Of a DNA stretch of 7,792 nt, positions 1-5,673 are shown one piece after another. This DNA comes from Cellvibrionales bacterium UBA1963 (GTDB lineage: Bacteria; Pseudomonadota; Gammaproteobacteria; Pseudomonadales; UBA7434). The position numbers were made by a program, and so were the translations under genes. The notes beneath the pieces are model-generated. The model was given only the letters and a program-made list of their open reading frames with translations. It was not told the origin of the DNA and did no database searches. The DNA lies in NCBI GenBank assembly GCA_002336035.1, contig DDED01000043.1, positions 1 to 7,792 of the forward strand, written 5' to 3'. Numbering within the stretch: the first letter of the stretch is position 1; every line of letters begins with the position of its first letter.

Positions 1-178
1 GTTTAACCCCGCAGGTACGCAAAGTGTTGGCATCATGACAGACGATAATCTGTTGATCGGCTGATAGACGAAGGTCAATCTCGACATACTTTAAGCCGCG
101 GTCAATACCATGGCGAAGACCCGCGACGGTATTTTCGGGGGCTTCACCGGCCGCGCCGCGATGACCAAAAACTTGCAT
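1..178 (-). CDS. glycerophosphodiester phosphodiesterase, N-terminal part (runs off left edge)
   Basis: Only the first 59 codons are present, starting with ATG at 178 and running leftward out of the window. The reading is MQVFGHRGAAGEAPENT and onward, the typical N-terminus of the GDPD family (TIM-barrel phosphodiesterases that hydrolyse glycerophosphodiesters to sn-glycerol-3-phosphate and an alcohol). Visible active-site residues are His6-Arg7 in the HRG motif, the metal ligands Glu33 and Asp35 in VEIDLR, and His48-Asp49 in the VCHD motif. No signal peptide is seen, which suggests a cytoplasmic UgpQ-like enzyme rather than a periplasmic GlpQ-like one. The AGGAG ribosome-binding site at 189-185 lies 6 nt before the ATG and fixes the start. 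It sits 56 bp downstream of ygfZ on the same strand, so cotranscription is plausible. The C-terminal part and exact substrate cannot be judged. Confidence 0.88.
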   Translation of the reverse strand, partial: MQVFGHRGAAGEAPENTVAGLRHGIDRGLKYVEIDLRLSADQQIIVCHDANTLRTCGVK

Positions 179-234
179 AATTGGCTCCTATTAATATGCA
201 GAGATCGATAAACTAAAAGGTATTGCTCGCTTAG

Positions 235-1311
235 TTATTCGTCTAGTGGGTAGGGCAGCTTGCCTAAGTCTATGACCACCGCTTCATCAATGTCTTTGTC
301 AGTCAACGATAAGTCATTGCCACTCTCGATTGCGGCCACTTTTAACACCGCTAAACCATAACCACGGCAGCTTGTTGTTGTCTCAATGACGGAACTGATG
401 ACGACACCACAATGGTTCCCTTGGCTGTCGAATATCGCACTACCAATTGACAGTGAGATCAATTGATCGGCAGTAATGGTTTCGCGGGTCGAAAATGGAT
501 AGCAACGGCGTTTGACTTTGCCGCGGTATTTCATGCGAGCAATAATTTCTTGGCCGGTGTAGCAACCCTTAGTGAAGCTAATGCCTTCTAATGCATCTAA
601 ATTGAGCATTTGTGGAATAATTTCGCCTGCAGTGGCTGGCTGAATAAAGCCGATACCCTGTTGAATGAGCTGGTATTCCCACGCACTTGAGCCTTGCCAT
701 GTCAATGGACTAGGCGTCAAACTTGGGCTATTAATTGTCTTGATAAAACTGCTAGCGTGACCATGGTCTACGATAATTATTTGCCGACCGTTGCCGACAC
801 TCAGTTGATGTGCCTGAATCGATTCACAGGTTTGCGATAAGCATTTGCTGGCAGCACTTGATTGGTTAGTTACTGCGAAAAGAGCTAGTGAATGACTTAG
901 GTTAGACAGCTCGGCTTTGGAGAAGACTGCGTATTTTTTTAGCGCCTCGAGGGCCCTGCCGACCATGCTGAGTGGCAGCAATAAATAAAAACACTGGTCA
1001 TTGAGTCGGTACAAATAAAAGTTGGCATGCATGCGACCTTTGGGGTCACAGTGCGCGGCCATGGCGCTTTCGCCGATAGCTAAATTGGCTGCGTCGGCGG
1101 TTAATTGTCCTTGTAAGAATGTAGCCGCCTCAGGGCCTTCGACGGCAATGCAGCCCCAATGCGGCAGTGGATAAATAGAGCCGTTTTCTGCCGAGTCGTC
1201 TAACGCAGGCTGACCGTCAAACCGTATATGTTGGCCATTAAAATGATGTGCGGGCAATAATTGTAAAATGGCCTGCCAGTGTTGATCAAGTGAAAGGGGG
1301 GATGTGCTCAT
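235..1311 (-). CDS. ygfZ: folate-binding Fe-S cluster repair/tRNA-modification factor YgfZ
   Basis: The 358-residue product belongs to the YgfZ/GcvT-like family (COG0354; mitochondrial relative IBA57). These folate-binding cytoplasmic proteins support maturation or repair of iron-sulfur enzymes such as MiaB. The diagnostic motif KGCYTGQE is at residues 248-255, with the conserved redox-active Cys250, followed by an Arg/Lys-rich stretch (RMKYRGKVKRR, about 259-269). The N-terminal part carries the family pattern around EGPEAATFLQGQLTAD (58-73) and CDPKGRM (88-94). The length is slightly above that of E. coli YgfZ (about 326 aa). ATG at 1311 is the only obvious start. The gene is divergent from sdhE, as in Enterobacteria. 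The minus strand between them holds a perfect TTGACA hexamer (1429-1424), but the best TATAAG partner is only 14 bp away, so the promoter is not resolved. Confidence 0.95.
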   Translation of the reverse strand: MSTSPLSLDQHWQAILQLLPAHHFNGQHIRFDGQPALDDSAENGSIYPLPHWGCIAVEGPEAATFLQGQLTADAANLAIGESAMAAHCDPKGRMHANFYLYRLNDQCFYLLLPLSMVGRALEALKKYAVFSKAELSNLSHSLALFAVTNQSSAASKCLSQTCESIQAHQLSVGNGRQIIIVDHGHASSFIKTINSPSLTPSPLTWQGSSAWEYQLIQQGIGFIQPATAGEIIPQMLNLDALEGISFTKGCYTGQEIIARMKYRGKVKRRCYPFSTRETITADQLISLSIGSAIFDSQGNHCGVVISSVIETTTSCRGYGLAVLKVAAIESGNDLSLTDKDIDEAVVIDLGKLPYPLDE

Positions 1312-1401
1312 TACGTGTGCCCAGTCTTCGATTTAACCGAATTAATTCGTATTGTCTTACAGTTGCGTCCATTAAACAATATAACAAAGCGGCCATAGAT
1401 A

Positions 1402-1418
1402 CACTTATACCCTAAGTG
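1402..1418. repeat. small inverted repeat in the ygfZ-sdhE divergent intergenic region
   Basis: CACTTA (1402-1407) and TAAGTG (1413-1418) are perfect complements around a 5-nt spacer, TACCC. The element lies between the divergent ygfZ and sdhE starts. On the minus strand it overlaps TATAAG (1409-1404), which follows a perfect TTGACA (1429-1424) at a short 14-bp spacing. It could be an operator for a regulator acting on ygfZ, or a chance palindrome. Nothing identifies a protein that would bind it. Confidence 0.35.
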
Positions 1419-1448
1419 GATATTGTCAAGCGATAAAACCCAACGTTT

Positions 1449-1478
1449 TTGTTTTTTCAGATCTGCTTGAGGTATAAT
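1449..1478 (+). promoter_or_regulatory. candidate sigma70 promoter of sdhE
   Basis: A perfect consensus -10 hexamer TATAAT occupies 1473-1478. Eighteen bp upstream is a weak -35 candidate, TTGTTT (1449-1454, three of six matches), in a T-rich stretch. The expected start site, 6-7 nt after the -10, falls at about 1484-1486, on the sdhE ATG (1485). Transcripts from this promoter would therefore be leaderless or nearly so. If the promoter is not used, the only ribosome-binding-site-like GAGG (1469-1472) would serve a transcript starting further upstream. Confidence 0.45.
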
Positions 1479-1484
1479 AAATCA

Positions 1485-1754
1485 ATGGATACTTTAAATG
1501 ATTTAGACCGTGTAGAGCATAATCGGGTTATTTGGCACAGTCGTCGAGGCATGTTAGAGCTCGATATTGTGCTTGAGACTTTCGTAAAGCAGTATTATCA
1601 GACCCTCGAACCGGATCAACGTCTTCTTTACCGCCGGCTCTTAGAATGCGATGACCAGCAGCTTTATGATTGGTTTTTGAAAAAAAAACCTGCTGCTGAC
1701 ACAGAGTTAGCTTCTATGATTGAGTTGATTTTAGCTTACAATCGCAAGACTTAA
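1485..1754 (+). CDS. sdhE: FAD assembly factor SdhE (succinate dehydrogenase flavinylation; YgfY/CptB)
   Basis: SdhE is a small cytoplasmic protein needed for covalent attachment of FAD to SdhA and FrdA; it was once annotated as the antitoxin CptB. From ATG 1485 the product is 89 residues, matching the family length (E. coli 88). The defining RGxxE motif is RGMLE at residues 21-25, inside the conserved RRGMLELD block. The second family block, RLLECDDQQLYDWF, is at about 51-64. An in-frame ATG at 1449 would add 12 residues not typical of the family and has no ribosome-binding site, so I chose 1485. GAGG at 1469-1472 is 12 nt upstream, which is long for a Shine-Dalgarno. ygfX follows downstream and ygfZ is divergent, the classical arrangement. 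Confidence 0.95.
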   Translation: MDTLNDLDRVEHNRVIWHSRRGMLELDIVLETFVKQYYQTLEPDQRLLYRRLLECDDQQLYDWFLKKKPAADTELASMIELILAYNRKT

Positions 1755-1803
1755 TCGAAACGTCGAAGCTGAACCACAATCGCAAAAATAATAGTCAACG
1801 GGC

Positions 1804-1820
1804 GCATCATTTTATGATGC
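1804..1820. repeat. perfect hairpin between sdhE and ygfX
   Basis: GCATCAT (1804-1810) and ATGATGC (1814-1820) form a perfect 7-bp stem with a TTT loop. The sequence after it (TAGATTTAA) is not a continuous T-tract, so an intrinsic terminator is unlikely. TATGAT (1813-1818) inside the right arm resembles a -10 box, but no good -35 lies at the right distance. The hairpin is the only clear structure in the 117-bp sdhE-ygfX gap and might modulate ygfX expression, act as an RNA-processing site, or be a protein-binding palindrome. Confidence 0.45.
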
Positions 1821-1871
1821 TAGATTTAACGGCTGTTGGAGCGAATGAATGAATTTCACTAGAGTCCTACA

Positions 1872-2279
1872 ATGCCTTTAGAGTTGAAATGTAAGCCTGG
1901 CGTAATAGCAATGAGTTATTTGACATTGCTCTACGGCATGGCCTTTTTTGTGGTCATTTTTTCTGACTATTACTGGCAAATGAAAACGGTATTTTTTTTG
2001 CTATTGATCAGTGCCGGAATGCATGAAAGTTGGCGGTTATTTTTTTATCGTCAGCGGCCTAGTGGTATCCGCTTTGCCGCCAATCAATGGTCGCTAATGA
2101 TCGATCAGCGGTGGTGTCAACAGGATGATCTAGTACTTTATTATGATTGGTTTTATTGTCTTGCTCTGCGTTATCGCGACAGAGAAAATAAAAATCGCTT
2201 TTATTTTATTTGGCGCGAGACGCTTCCGCTCAACGATTGGCAGAAGTTGCGATCGCATGTTTATATTTATTTGAATTAA
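1872..2279 (+). CDS. ygfX: YgfX-like small inner-membrane protein (CptA family)
   Basis: This 135-residue protein is the same length as E. coli YgfX (CptA), encoded next to sdhE. YgfX is a membrane protein that interacts with SdhE, and its role is debated (flavinylation partner versus toxin acting on cytoskeletal proteins). The sequence shows a short N-terminal block, PLELKCKPG, resembling the LKPSR motif of the family. It has two hydrophobic segments at about 12-30 and 37-53. A cytoplasmic C-terminal domain rich in Trp, Tyr and Phe ends with a DWQKLRSHV block typical of the family. Overall conservation is low, so the call rests on length, topology, C-terminal pattern and position. AGAG at 1861-1864, 7 nt before ATG 1872, is a modest ribosome-binding site. 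The gene converges on nadB with only 17 bp between the stop codons, and I see no clear terminator there. Confidence 0.8.
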   Translation: MPLELKCKPGVIAMSYLTLLYGMAFFVVIFSDYYWQMKTVFFLLLISAGMHESWRLFFYRQRPSGIRFAANQWSLMIDQRWCQQDDLVLYYDWFYCLALRYRDRENKNRFYFIWRETLPLNDWQKLRSHVYIYLN

Positions 2280-2296
2280 AATTAACTTATAGACCC

Positions 2297-3919
2297 TTAA
2301 GGACAAAACTTAGGTGGAAACAATACCGTGTCATGAGCATGGCGTTTATCCGTCGGGTAGTCAAGAGTGTAGTGCAAGCCGCGACTTTCTTTTCTTCTCA
2401 GCGCTGACTCGATAATTAATTCAGCAACCAGTGATAGGTTTCTTAATTCAATTAAGTCATTACTCACTCGGTAATGTCCATAGTACTCATTGATTTCTCG
2501 GCGCAGCATTTTAACTCGGTGTTGAGCGCGCTCTAGTCGCTTAGTCGTTCTTACTATACCAACATAGTCCCACATAAAACGGCGTAATTCGTCCCAGTTA
2601 TGCGAGATCACCACGTCCTCATCCGAATCTTTCACTTGAGTTTCATCCCATGGATCTGGTGGGGCTTGCCATTCAGTAGAGGTGATTTCTTTCAAAATAG
2701 AGTCAGCCGCCGCTTGGGCGAAAACTATGCATTCAAGCAATGAATTGCTGGCCATTCGGTTGGCACCGTGTAAGCCAGTAAAGCTTGTTTCACCGATAGC
2801 ATATACATGCTTCACATCGGTTGAGCCACGTTTGTCGACCATCACACCGCCGCAGGTATAGTGCGCTGCAGGCACTACTGGGATCGGCTGTTCACAGATG
2901 TTGATCCCAAGGTCTAAACAGCGTTGGTAAATCGTTGGGAAATGCGATTGAATAAACCCAGCATCGCGATGACTAATGTCCAAGTAAACGCAGTCACTGC
3001 CCAATCTTTTCATTTCATGATCAATTGCCCGAGCCACAACGTCTCTCGGTGCTAATTCACCCCGAGCGTCAAAGCGATGCATAAACTGATCACCATTAGG
3101 CAATAATAATTTCCCGCCTTCGCCTCTTACCGCTTCAGTAATTAAAAAAGATTTTGCTTCTGGATGATAAAGACAGGTCGGGTGAAATTGGTTAAATTCC
3201 ATATTTGCAACGCGACAACCCGCTCGCCAAGCCATTGCAATTCCATCGCCACTAGCGCCATCTGGATTGCTCGTATAAAGATAGGCTTTACTAGCACCAC
3301 CGGTTGCGATAACCACAAAGCGGGCGTGAAAAGTCTCAACTTTATTCGTCTCGCAGTTTAAAACATAGACGCCACTGCAGGTCGGTGTTGGGTTGTCTCG
3401 TTCAACCACGACATCAATTGCAACATGGTGTTCAAGTGTTTCAATCGATGGGTGCTCTTGTAAGCGCTCCACCAGCGTCTCTGAAACAGCTTTGCCGGTA
3501 GCATCAGCTGCATGAATAATACGTCGACTACTATGACCACCTTCACGCGCTAGATGGTAGTCATTATTGCTTTCATTATAACCATCAGATGGTGAATGAT
3601 CAGCTTCACGAGTAAAGGCTACGCCTTGGCTAATTAGCCACTCAATGGCGGCTCTACTTCGCTCAACAGTGAATCTAACGGCATCCTCATGGCAAAGGCC
3701 TGCTCCCGCGATAAGTGTATCAGCCGTGTGTGCGTCAATACTGTCGGCTGCATCTAAAACAGCAGCGATACCGCCTTGTGCGTAATAGGTTGACCCTTCG
3801 CTAAGCTCCGACTTTGAAATAATGGCGACTTTTGCGTGTTCTGCCAATGCCAATGAAAGCGTTAGACCTGCTGCACCGCTACCGATAACCACGACATCAA
3901 ACTGCTTAACAGCGTTCAT
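2297..3919 (-). CDS. nadB: L-aspartate oxidase NadB
   Basis: NadB is a cytoplasmic FAD enzyme that oxidises L-aspartate to iminoaspartate, which NadA condenses with dihydroxyacetone phosphate to quinolinate for de novo NAD synthesis. The product is 540 residues, the E. coli length. The dinucleotide-binding motif VVIGSGAAGLT is at about 10-20, and the STYYAQGGIAA block is at 43-53. REGGHSSRR is at 125-133; Glu126 corresponds to E. coli Glu121. HPT is at 246-248, with His246 matching E. coli His244. Arg292 in APRDVVARA matches the catalytic Arg290, and His353 in AAHYTCGG matches His351. GETSFTGLHGANRMASNSLLE at 376-396 is the C-terminal FAD-site signature. These residues distinguish it from SdhA/FrdA as far as sequence allows. 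A TAGGA ribosome-binding site at 3931-3927 is 7 nt before ATG 3919. All key residues are intact. Confidence 0.97.
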   Translation of the reverse strand: MNAVKQFDVVVIGSGAAGLTLSLALAEHAKVAIISKSELSEGSTYYAQGGIAAVLDAADSIDAHTADTLIAGAGLCHEDAVRFTVERSRAAIEWLISQGVAFTREADHSPSDGYNESNNDYHLAREGGHSSRRIIHAADATGKAVSETLVERLQEHPSIETLEHHVAIDVVVERDNPTPTCSGVYVLNCETNKVETFHARFVVIATGGASKAYLYTSNPDGASGDGIAMAWRAGCRVANMEFNQFHPTCLYHPEAKSFLITEAVRGEGGKLLLPNGDQFMHRFDARGELAPRDVVARAIDHEMKRLGSDCVYLDISHRDAGFIQSHFPTIYQRCLDLGINICEQPIPVVPAAHYTCGGVMVDKRGSTDVKHVYAIGETSFTGLHGANRMASNSLLECIVFAQAAADSILKEITSTEWQAPPDPWDETQVKDSDEDVVISHNWDELRRFMWDYVGIVRTTKRLERAQHRVKMLRREINEYYGHYRVSNDLIELRNLSLVAELIIESALRRKESRGLHYTLDYPTDKRHAHDTVLFPPKFCP

Positions 3920-3949
3920 TGGGCGGTCCTAACGGTTTGTCTTTGAATC

Positions 3950-3978
3950 ATCATAGGTAAGATTGAAAACTGTGTCAC
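3950..3978 (-). promoter_or_regulatory. predicted sigma70 promoter of nadB
   Basis: Read on the minus strand, GTGACA (3978-3973, five of six matches to TTGACA) is followed after exactly 17 bp by TATGAT (3955-3950, five of six matches to TATAAT). Transcription would start near 3943, leaving an untranslated leader of about 24 nt that contains the TAGGA ribosome-binding site before ATG 3919. Spacing and position are ideal. No operator for a known NAD regulator could be identified by eye. Confidence 0.65.
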
Positions 3979-4006
3979 TATTGACCTCAATGAATAAATG
4001 ATTAAT

Positions 4007-4034
4007 GGAACTTACGCCTATCTTAACGGTCTGT
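4007..4034 (+). promoter_or_regulatory. predicted sigma-E (RpoE/AlgU) promoter upstream of rpoE
   Basis: GGAACTT at 4007-4013 is the consensus -35 element of RpoE/AlgU-type sigma factors. Exactly 16 bp later comes TCTGT (4030-4034), one base from the TCTGA form of the -10 element. rpoE/algU genes are known to be autoregulated from such promoters in E. coli and Pseudomonas, so the position is expected. The transcript would start near 4040-4042 and carry an unusually long leader of about 315 nt before the rpoE ATG at 4355. Confidence 0.72.
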
Positions 4035-4082
4035 TTATACGGGCTCAACTATCTGAGTGATTAAAGGCGTTAATTTATCAAT

Positions 4083-4140
4083 AATGTCGTATAAAATCAT
4101 TAATTTAGTGCGCTTTTGAGTTGTTTTATACGATGACATT
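4083..4140. repeat. long AT-rich inverted repeat in the rpoE leader
   Basis: TCGTATAAAA (4087-4096) and TTTTATACGA (4124-4133) are perfect 10-bp complements separated by 27 nt. The stem can be extended by AATG (4083-4086) pairing with CATT (4137-4140) across a 3-nt bulge. The right arm contains the ATG (4133) of the leader ORF and is followed by GTTTTT (4141-4146). It lies downstream of the predicted sigma-E start site, so it would be transcribed. It could be a weak attenuator or a split operator; the AT-rich stem argues against an efficient intrinsic terminator. Confidence 0.5.
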
Positions 4141-4177
4141 GTTTTTGGGTGAATGCATTGTCTTGCTGGAGGTTGAA

Positions 4178-4282
4178 TTGCGCACGCAAGCAGTTATAAA
4201 TCCTCTTAAAAAGCGCTTGAACTTAACGCCGTTTTCCTTACCAAGCTTGCGCGAATGCAGTAAACTGGCAGGTAAGTTTTGA
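4178..4282 (+). CDS. candidate leader peptide ORF upstream of rpoE
   Basis: A short ORF ends with TGA at 4280-4282, 72 nt before rpoE. A perfect GGAGG (4168-4172) lies 5 nt before an in-frame TTG at 4178, giving a 34-residue basic peptide containing NPLKKRLNLTPFSLPSL. An in-frame ATG further upstream at 4133 would give 49 residues but has no Shine-Dalgarno and lies inside an inverted-repeat arm. The peptide has no recognisable domain, signal sequence or membrane segment. From memory, E. coli rpoE is preceded by a short translated leader ORF (rseD) that couples to rpoE translation; this ORF occupies a comparable position, but I cannot show homology. It could equally be a chance ORF in an untranslated leader. 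Confidence 0.4.
   Translation: MRTQAVINPLKKRLNLTPFSLPSLRECSKLAGKF
4238..4266 (+). promoter_or_regulatory. weak candidate sigma70 promoter proximal to rpoE
   Basis: TTACCA (4238-4243, four of six matches) and TAAACT (4261-4266, four of six) are separated by 17 bp. A start near 4273 would give a leader of about 80 nt before rpoE. Housekeeping promoters upstream of rpoE are known in other species, so a basal promoter is expected somewhere here. The match is modest and overlaps the candidate leader ORF. Confidence 0.3.
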
Positions 4283-4354
4283 TCGCTCTTATCATGAGCA
4301 TCAAGTAAACATACATACCGTGCTTTGTATGCTTTTAGAGGCTAAGATAACACT

Positions 4355-4930
4355 ATGAAAGATACTGATGCGCAACTTGTCGCGCGAGTGCAACAGGGCG
4401 ATAAACGTGCCTTTGATTTACTGGTCTTAAAATACCAGCATAAAATTCATAGTTTGATTTCACGTTATGTGCGTGATCAGGCCGAAGTTCAGGATGTTGC
4501 TCAAGAAGCTTTTATCAAAGCGTACAGAGCGATGAATAATTTTCGCGCTGAAAGTGCTTTTTATACATGGTTGTACCGCATTGCGGTCAATACAGCTAAG
4601 AACCATCTTGTTTCACGCTCGCGGCGACCGCCGGCGACTGATGTTGATGTTGATGAATCGGTCGATTATGCAGGCGCTAATGTTTTGTTGGACCAGCAAA
4701 GCCCTGAAAGTATTCTGCACGGTGCAGAAGTGGCCCTAGTGGTGAGAGATGCTTTAGAAAGTTTACCCGAAGATTTACGGACTGCGGTAACCTTGCGTGA
4801 ATTTGACGGTCTGAGTTATGAAGATATTGCTGATGTAATGGATTGTCCTGTAGGTACGGTTCGCTCGCGAATATTTCGAGCGAGAGAAGCCATCGATAAG
4901 CACCTTTGCCCAGCATTAAATGATCGATAA
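4355..4930 (+). CDS. rpoE: RNA polymerase extracytoplasmic-stress sigma factor RpoE (sigma-E/AlgU)
   Basis: The 191-residue ECF sigma factor has the E. coli RpoE length (191) and very high similarity to it. It directs RNA polymerase to envelope-stress promoters of the GGAACTT/TCTGA type. Region 2 spans about residues 20-92 and includes LKYQHKIHSLISRYV, the DVAQEAFIKAYRA block (47-59) and FYTWLYRIAVNTAKNHLV (69-86), which opens promoter DNA. An acidic linker (about 95-125) leads to region 4 (about 130-182). There SLPEDLRTAVTLREFDGLSYEDIADVMDCPVGTVRSRIFRARE forms the helix-turn-helix that reads the -35 element. It is the first gene of the rpoE-rseABC cluster. AGAGG at 4337-4341 is 13 nt before the ATG, longer than usual, so initiation may be weak or coupled to leader structure. 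Confidence 0.98.
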   Translation: MKDTDAQLVARVQQGDKRAFDLLVLKYQHKIHSLISRYVRDQAEVQDVAQEAFIKAYRAMNNFRAESAFYTWLYRIAVNTAKNHLVSRSRRPPATDVDVDESVDYAGANVLLDQQSPESILHGAEVALVVRDALESLPEDLRTAVTLREFDGLSYEDIADVMDCPVGTVRSRIFRAREAIDKHLCPALNDR

Positions 4931-4947
4931 TTAATATTTGAATATTC

Positions 4948-4970
4948 ACGGTAAACGGTAAAACGGTAAA
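4948..4970 (+). repeat. triple tandem repeat ACGGTAA(A) before rseA
   Basis: Three head-to-tail copies of ACGGTAA (4948-4954), ACGGTAAA (4955-4962) and ACGGTAAA (4963-4970) fill the 44-bp rpoE-rseA gap up to 4 nt before the rseA ATG. The gap has no canonical Shine-Dalgarno, and the last GGTAA is the only purine-rich candidate at a usable distance. Slippage changing the copy number would leave both proteins intact but could change rseA translation. Confidence 0.6.
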
Positions 4971-4974
4971 TATT

Positions 4975-5655
4975 ATGTCTAATTTATTTCCAGAAACATT
5001 ATCTGCATTGGTCGATGGTGAAGCTGACGAGCTTGAATTACGTCGATTATTAGCTGCGCTAGATCAGGCTGATGAGAATGAAGTGGAGCGGTTATTAGAG
5101 CAGTGGTCACGCTTTAATACAATCAGTGATTCGTTATCGCAATATGCTGTTAATGCCTCGACATCAGGGGCCTCTGATCCTTATCAATTTGCTATTGCTC
5201 CCGCGGGTTTTGCTCAAGGTATTACTGCTGCATTGGCTGAGCACTCGACAGACGACGTGCCTCAACAATCGTCACCCACTCGTCATACGGCCTCCACTTG
5301 GCGAGGTTTAGCCGTTGCGGCTTCAGTTGCTTTTGCTGTTGTTATTGGTGTTCAGGAGTTTGATCGTTACTCGGTGCAAGACGGAGAATCGTTGTTAGCT
5401 AGCGGAAAGTTAATTCACTCACCTTCTGCCGTTCAGCAAGCTGACTTTGTAGCGTTTCAGTCCCTCAATACAGCCGATTCTGCCTTAGCTCTTGCCCAGC
5501 CAGTTAGCGATGTTAGCCCCGCTGATCAGTTAAAAGCAGCGGAAGCACAAGCACGTTTAAACGCTTATTTTCTTCAGCATGCTAATCGTGCGGCCAAGCA
5601 AACTGGTCAGGGCCTTATTCCCTTTGCTCGAGTGGCAAATTTTGAAGATCAGTAA
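4975..5655 (+). CDS. rseA: anti-sigma-E factor RseA (MucA-like)
   Basis: The 226-residue protein is a single-pass inner-membrane anti-sigma factor. The cytoplasmic N-terminus has the RseA/MucA signature ETLSALVDGEADELELRRLL (7-26) and the LLEQWSRFNTISDSL block (40-54), which sequester RpoE. One membrane segment lies at about 110-127 (GLAVAASVAFAVVIGV), with the C-terminus in the periplasm. The C-terminal block RLNAYFLQHANRA...LIPFARVANFE (194-224) resembles the RseB/MucB-binding end of MucA-type proteins more than that of E. coli RseA. By family knowledge it is degraded in steps by DegS/AlgW and then RseP/MucP, releasing RpoE; cleavage sites cannot be assigned by eye. ATG 4975 is preceded by the ACGGTAAA repeats rather than a standard ribosome-binding site. 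It is 44 bp after rpoE and 18 bp before rseB. Confidence 0.95.
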   Translation: MSNLFPETLSALVDGEADELELRRLLAALDQADENEVERLLEQWSRFNTISDSLSQYAVNASTSGASDPYQFAIAPAGFAQGITAALAEHSTDDVPQQSSPTRHTASTWRGLAVAASVAFAVVIGVQEFDRYSVQDGESLLASGKLIHSPSAVQQADFVAFQSLNTADSALALAQPVSDVSPADQLKAAEAQARLNAYFLQHANRAAKQTGQGLIPFARVANFEDQ

Positions 5656-5673
5656 TGTCTGCTCAGGATCAGT

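Larger units (their letters stand above)
3920..4354. other. nadB-rpoE divergent intergenic region (435 bp): promoters, long hairpin and leader ORF
   Basis: The region separates divergent nadB and rpoE. From left to right it holds the nadB ribosome-binding site, a sigma70-like promoter for nadB (minus strand), a sigma-E-like promoter facing rpoE, a long AT-rich inverted repeat, a short ORF with a strong ribosome-binding site, a weak sigma70-like promoter, and a small hairpin (CATAC 4314-4318 with GTATG 4327-4331) just before rpoE. The last 72 bp before rpoE hold no ORF. The elements are listed separately. Confidence 0.8.

Noticed and set aside
1404..1429. TTGACA (minus strand 1429-1424) with TATAAG (1409-1404) as the ygfZ promoter
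   Set aside because: The spacing is 14 bp, too short for a normal sigma70 promoter, and no better -10 lies at 16-18 bp. I mention it only within the neighbouring entries.
1814..1852. 12-codon micro-ORF starting in the sdhE-ygfX hairpin
   Set aside because: It has no ribosome-binding site, is too short to judge, and its ATG is part of the palindrome.
2280..2296. Terminator between convergent ygfX and nadB
   Set aside because: The 17-bp gap has no GC-rich stem followed by a T-run; the nearby CCTTAAGG palindrome is too short.
2210..2407. Plus-strand 65-codon ORF across the ygfX-nadB junction
   Set aside because: It overlaps the 3' end of ygfX in another frame and the antisense of nadB, has no ribosome-binding site and no family pattern.
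4218..4244. Second sigma-E promoter starting at TGAACTT (4218-4224)
   Set aside because: The -35 core GAACTT is good, but no TCTGA/TCNAA-like -10 lies at 15-17 bp; only ACCAA at 4240-4244.
4677..4949. Minus-strand 90-codon ORF inside rpoE
   Set aside because: It lies antisense to the well-conserved region 4 of rpoE, and its composition is explained by the rpoE reading frame.
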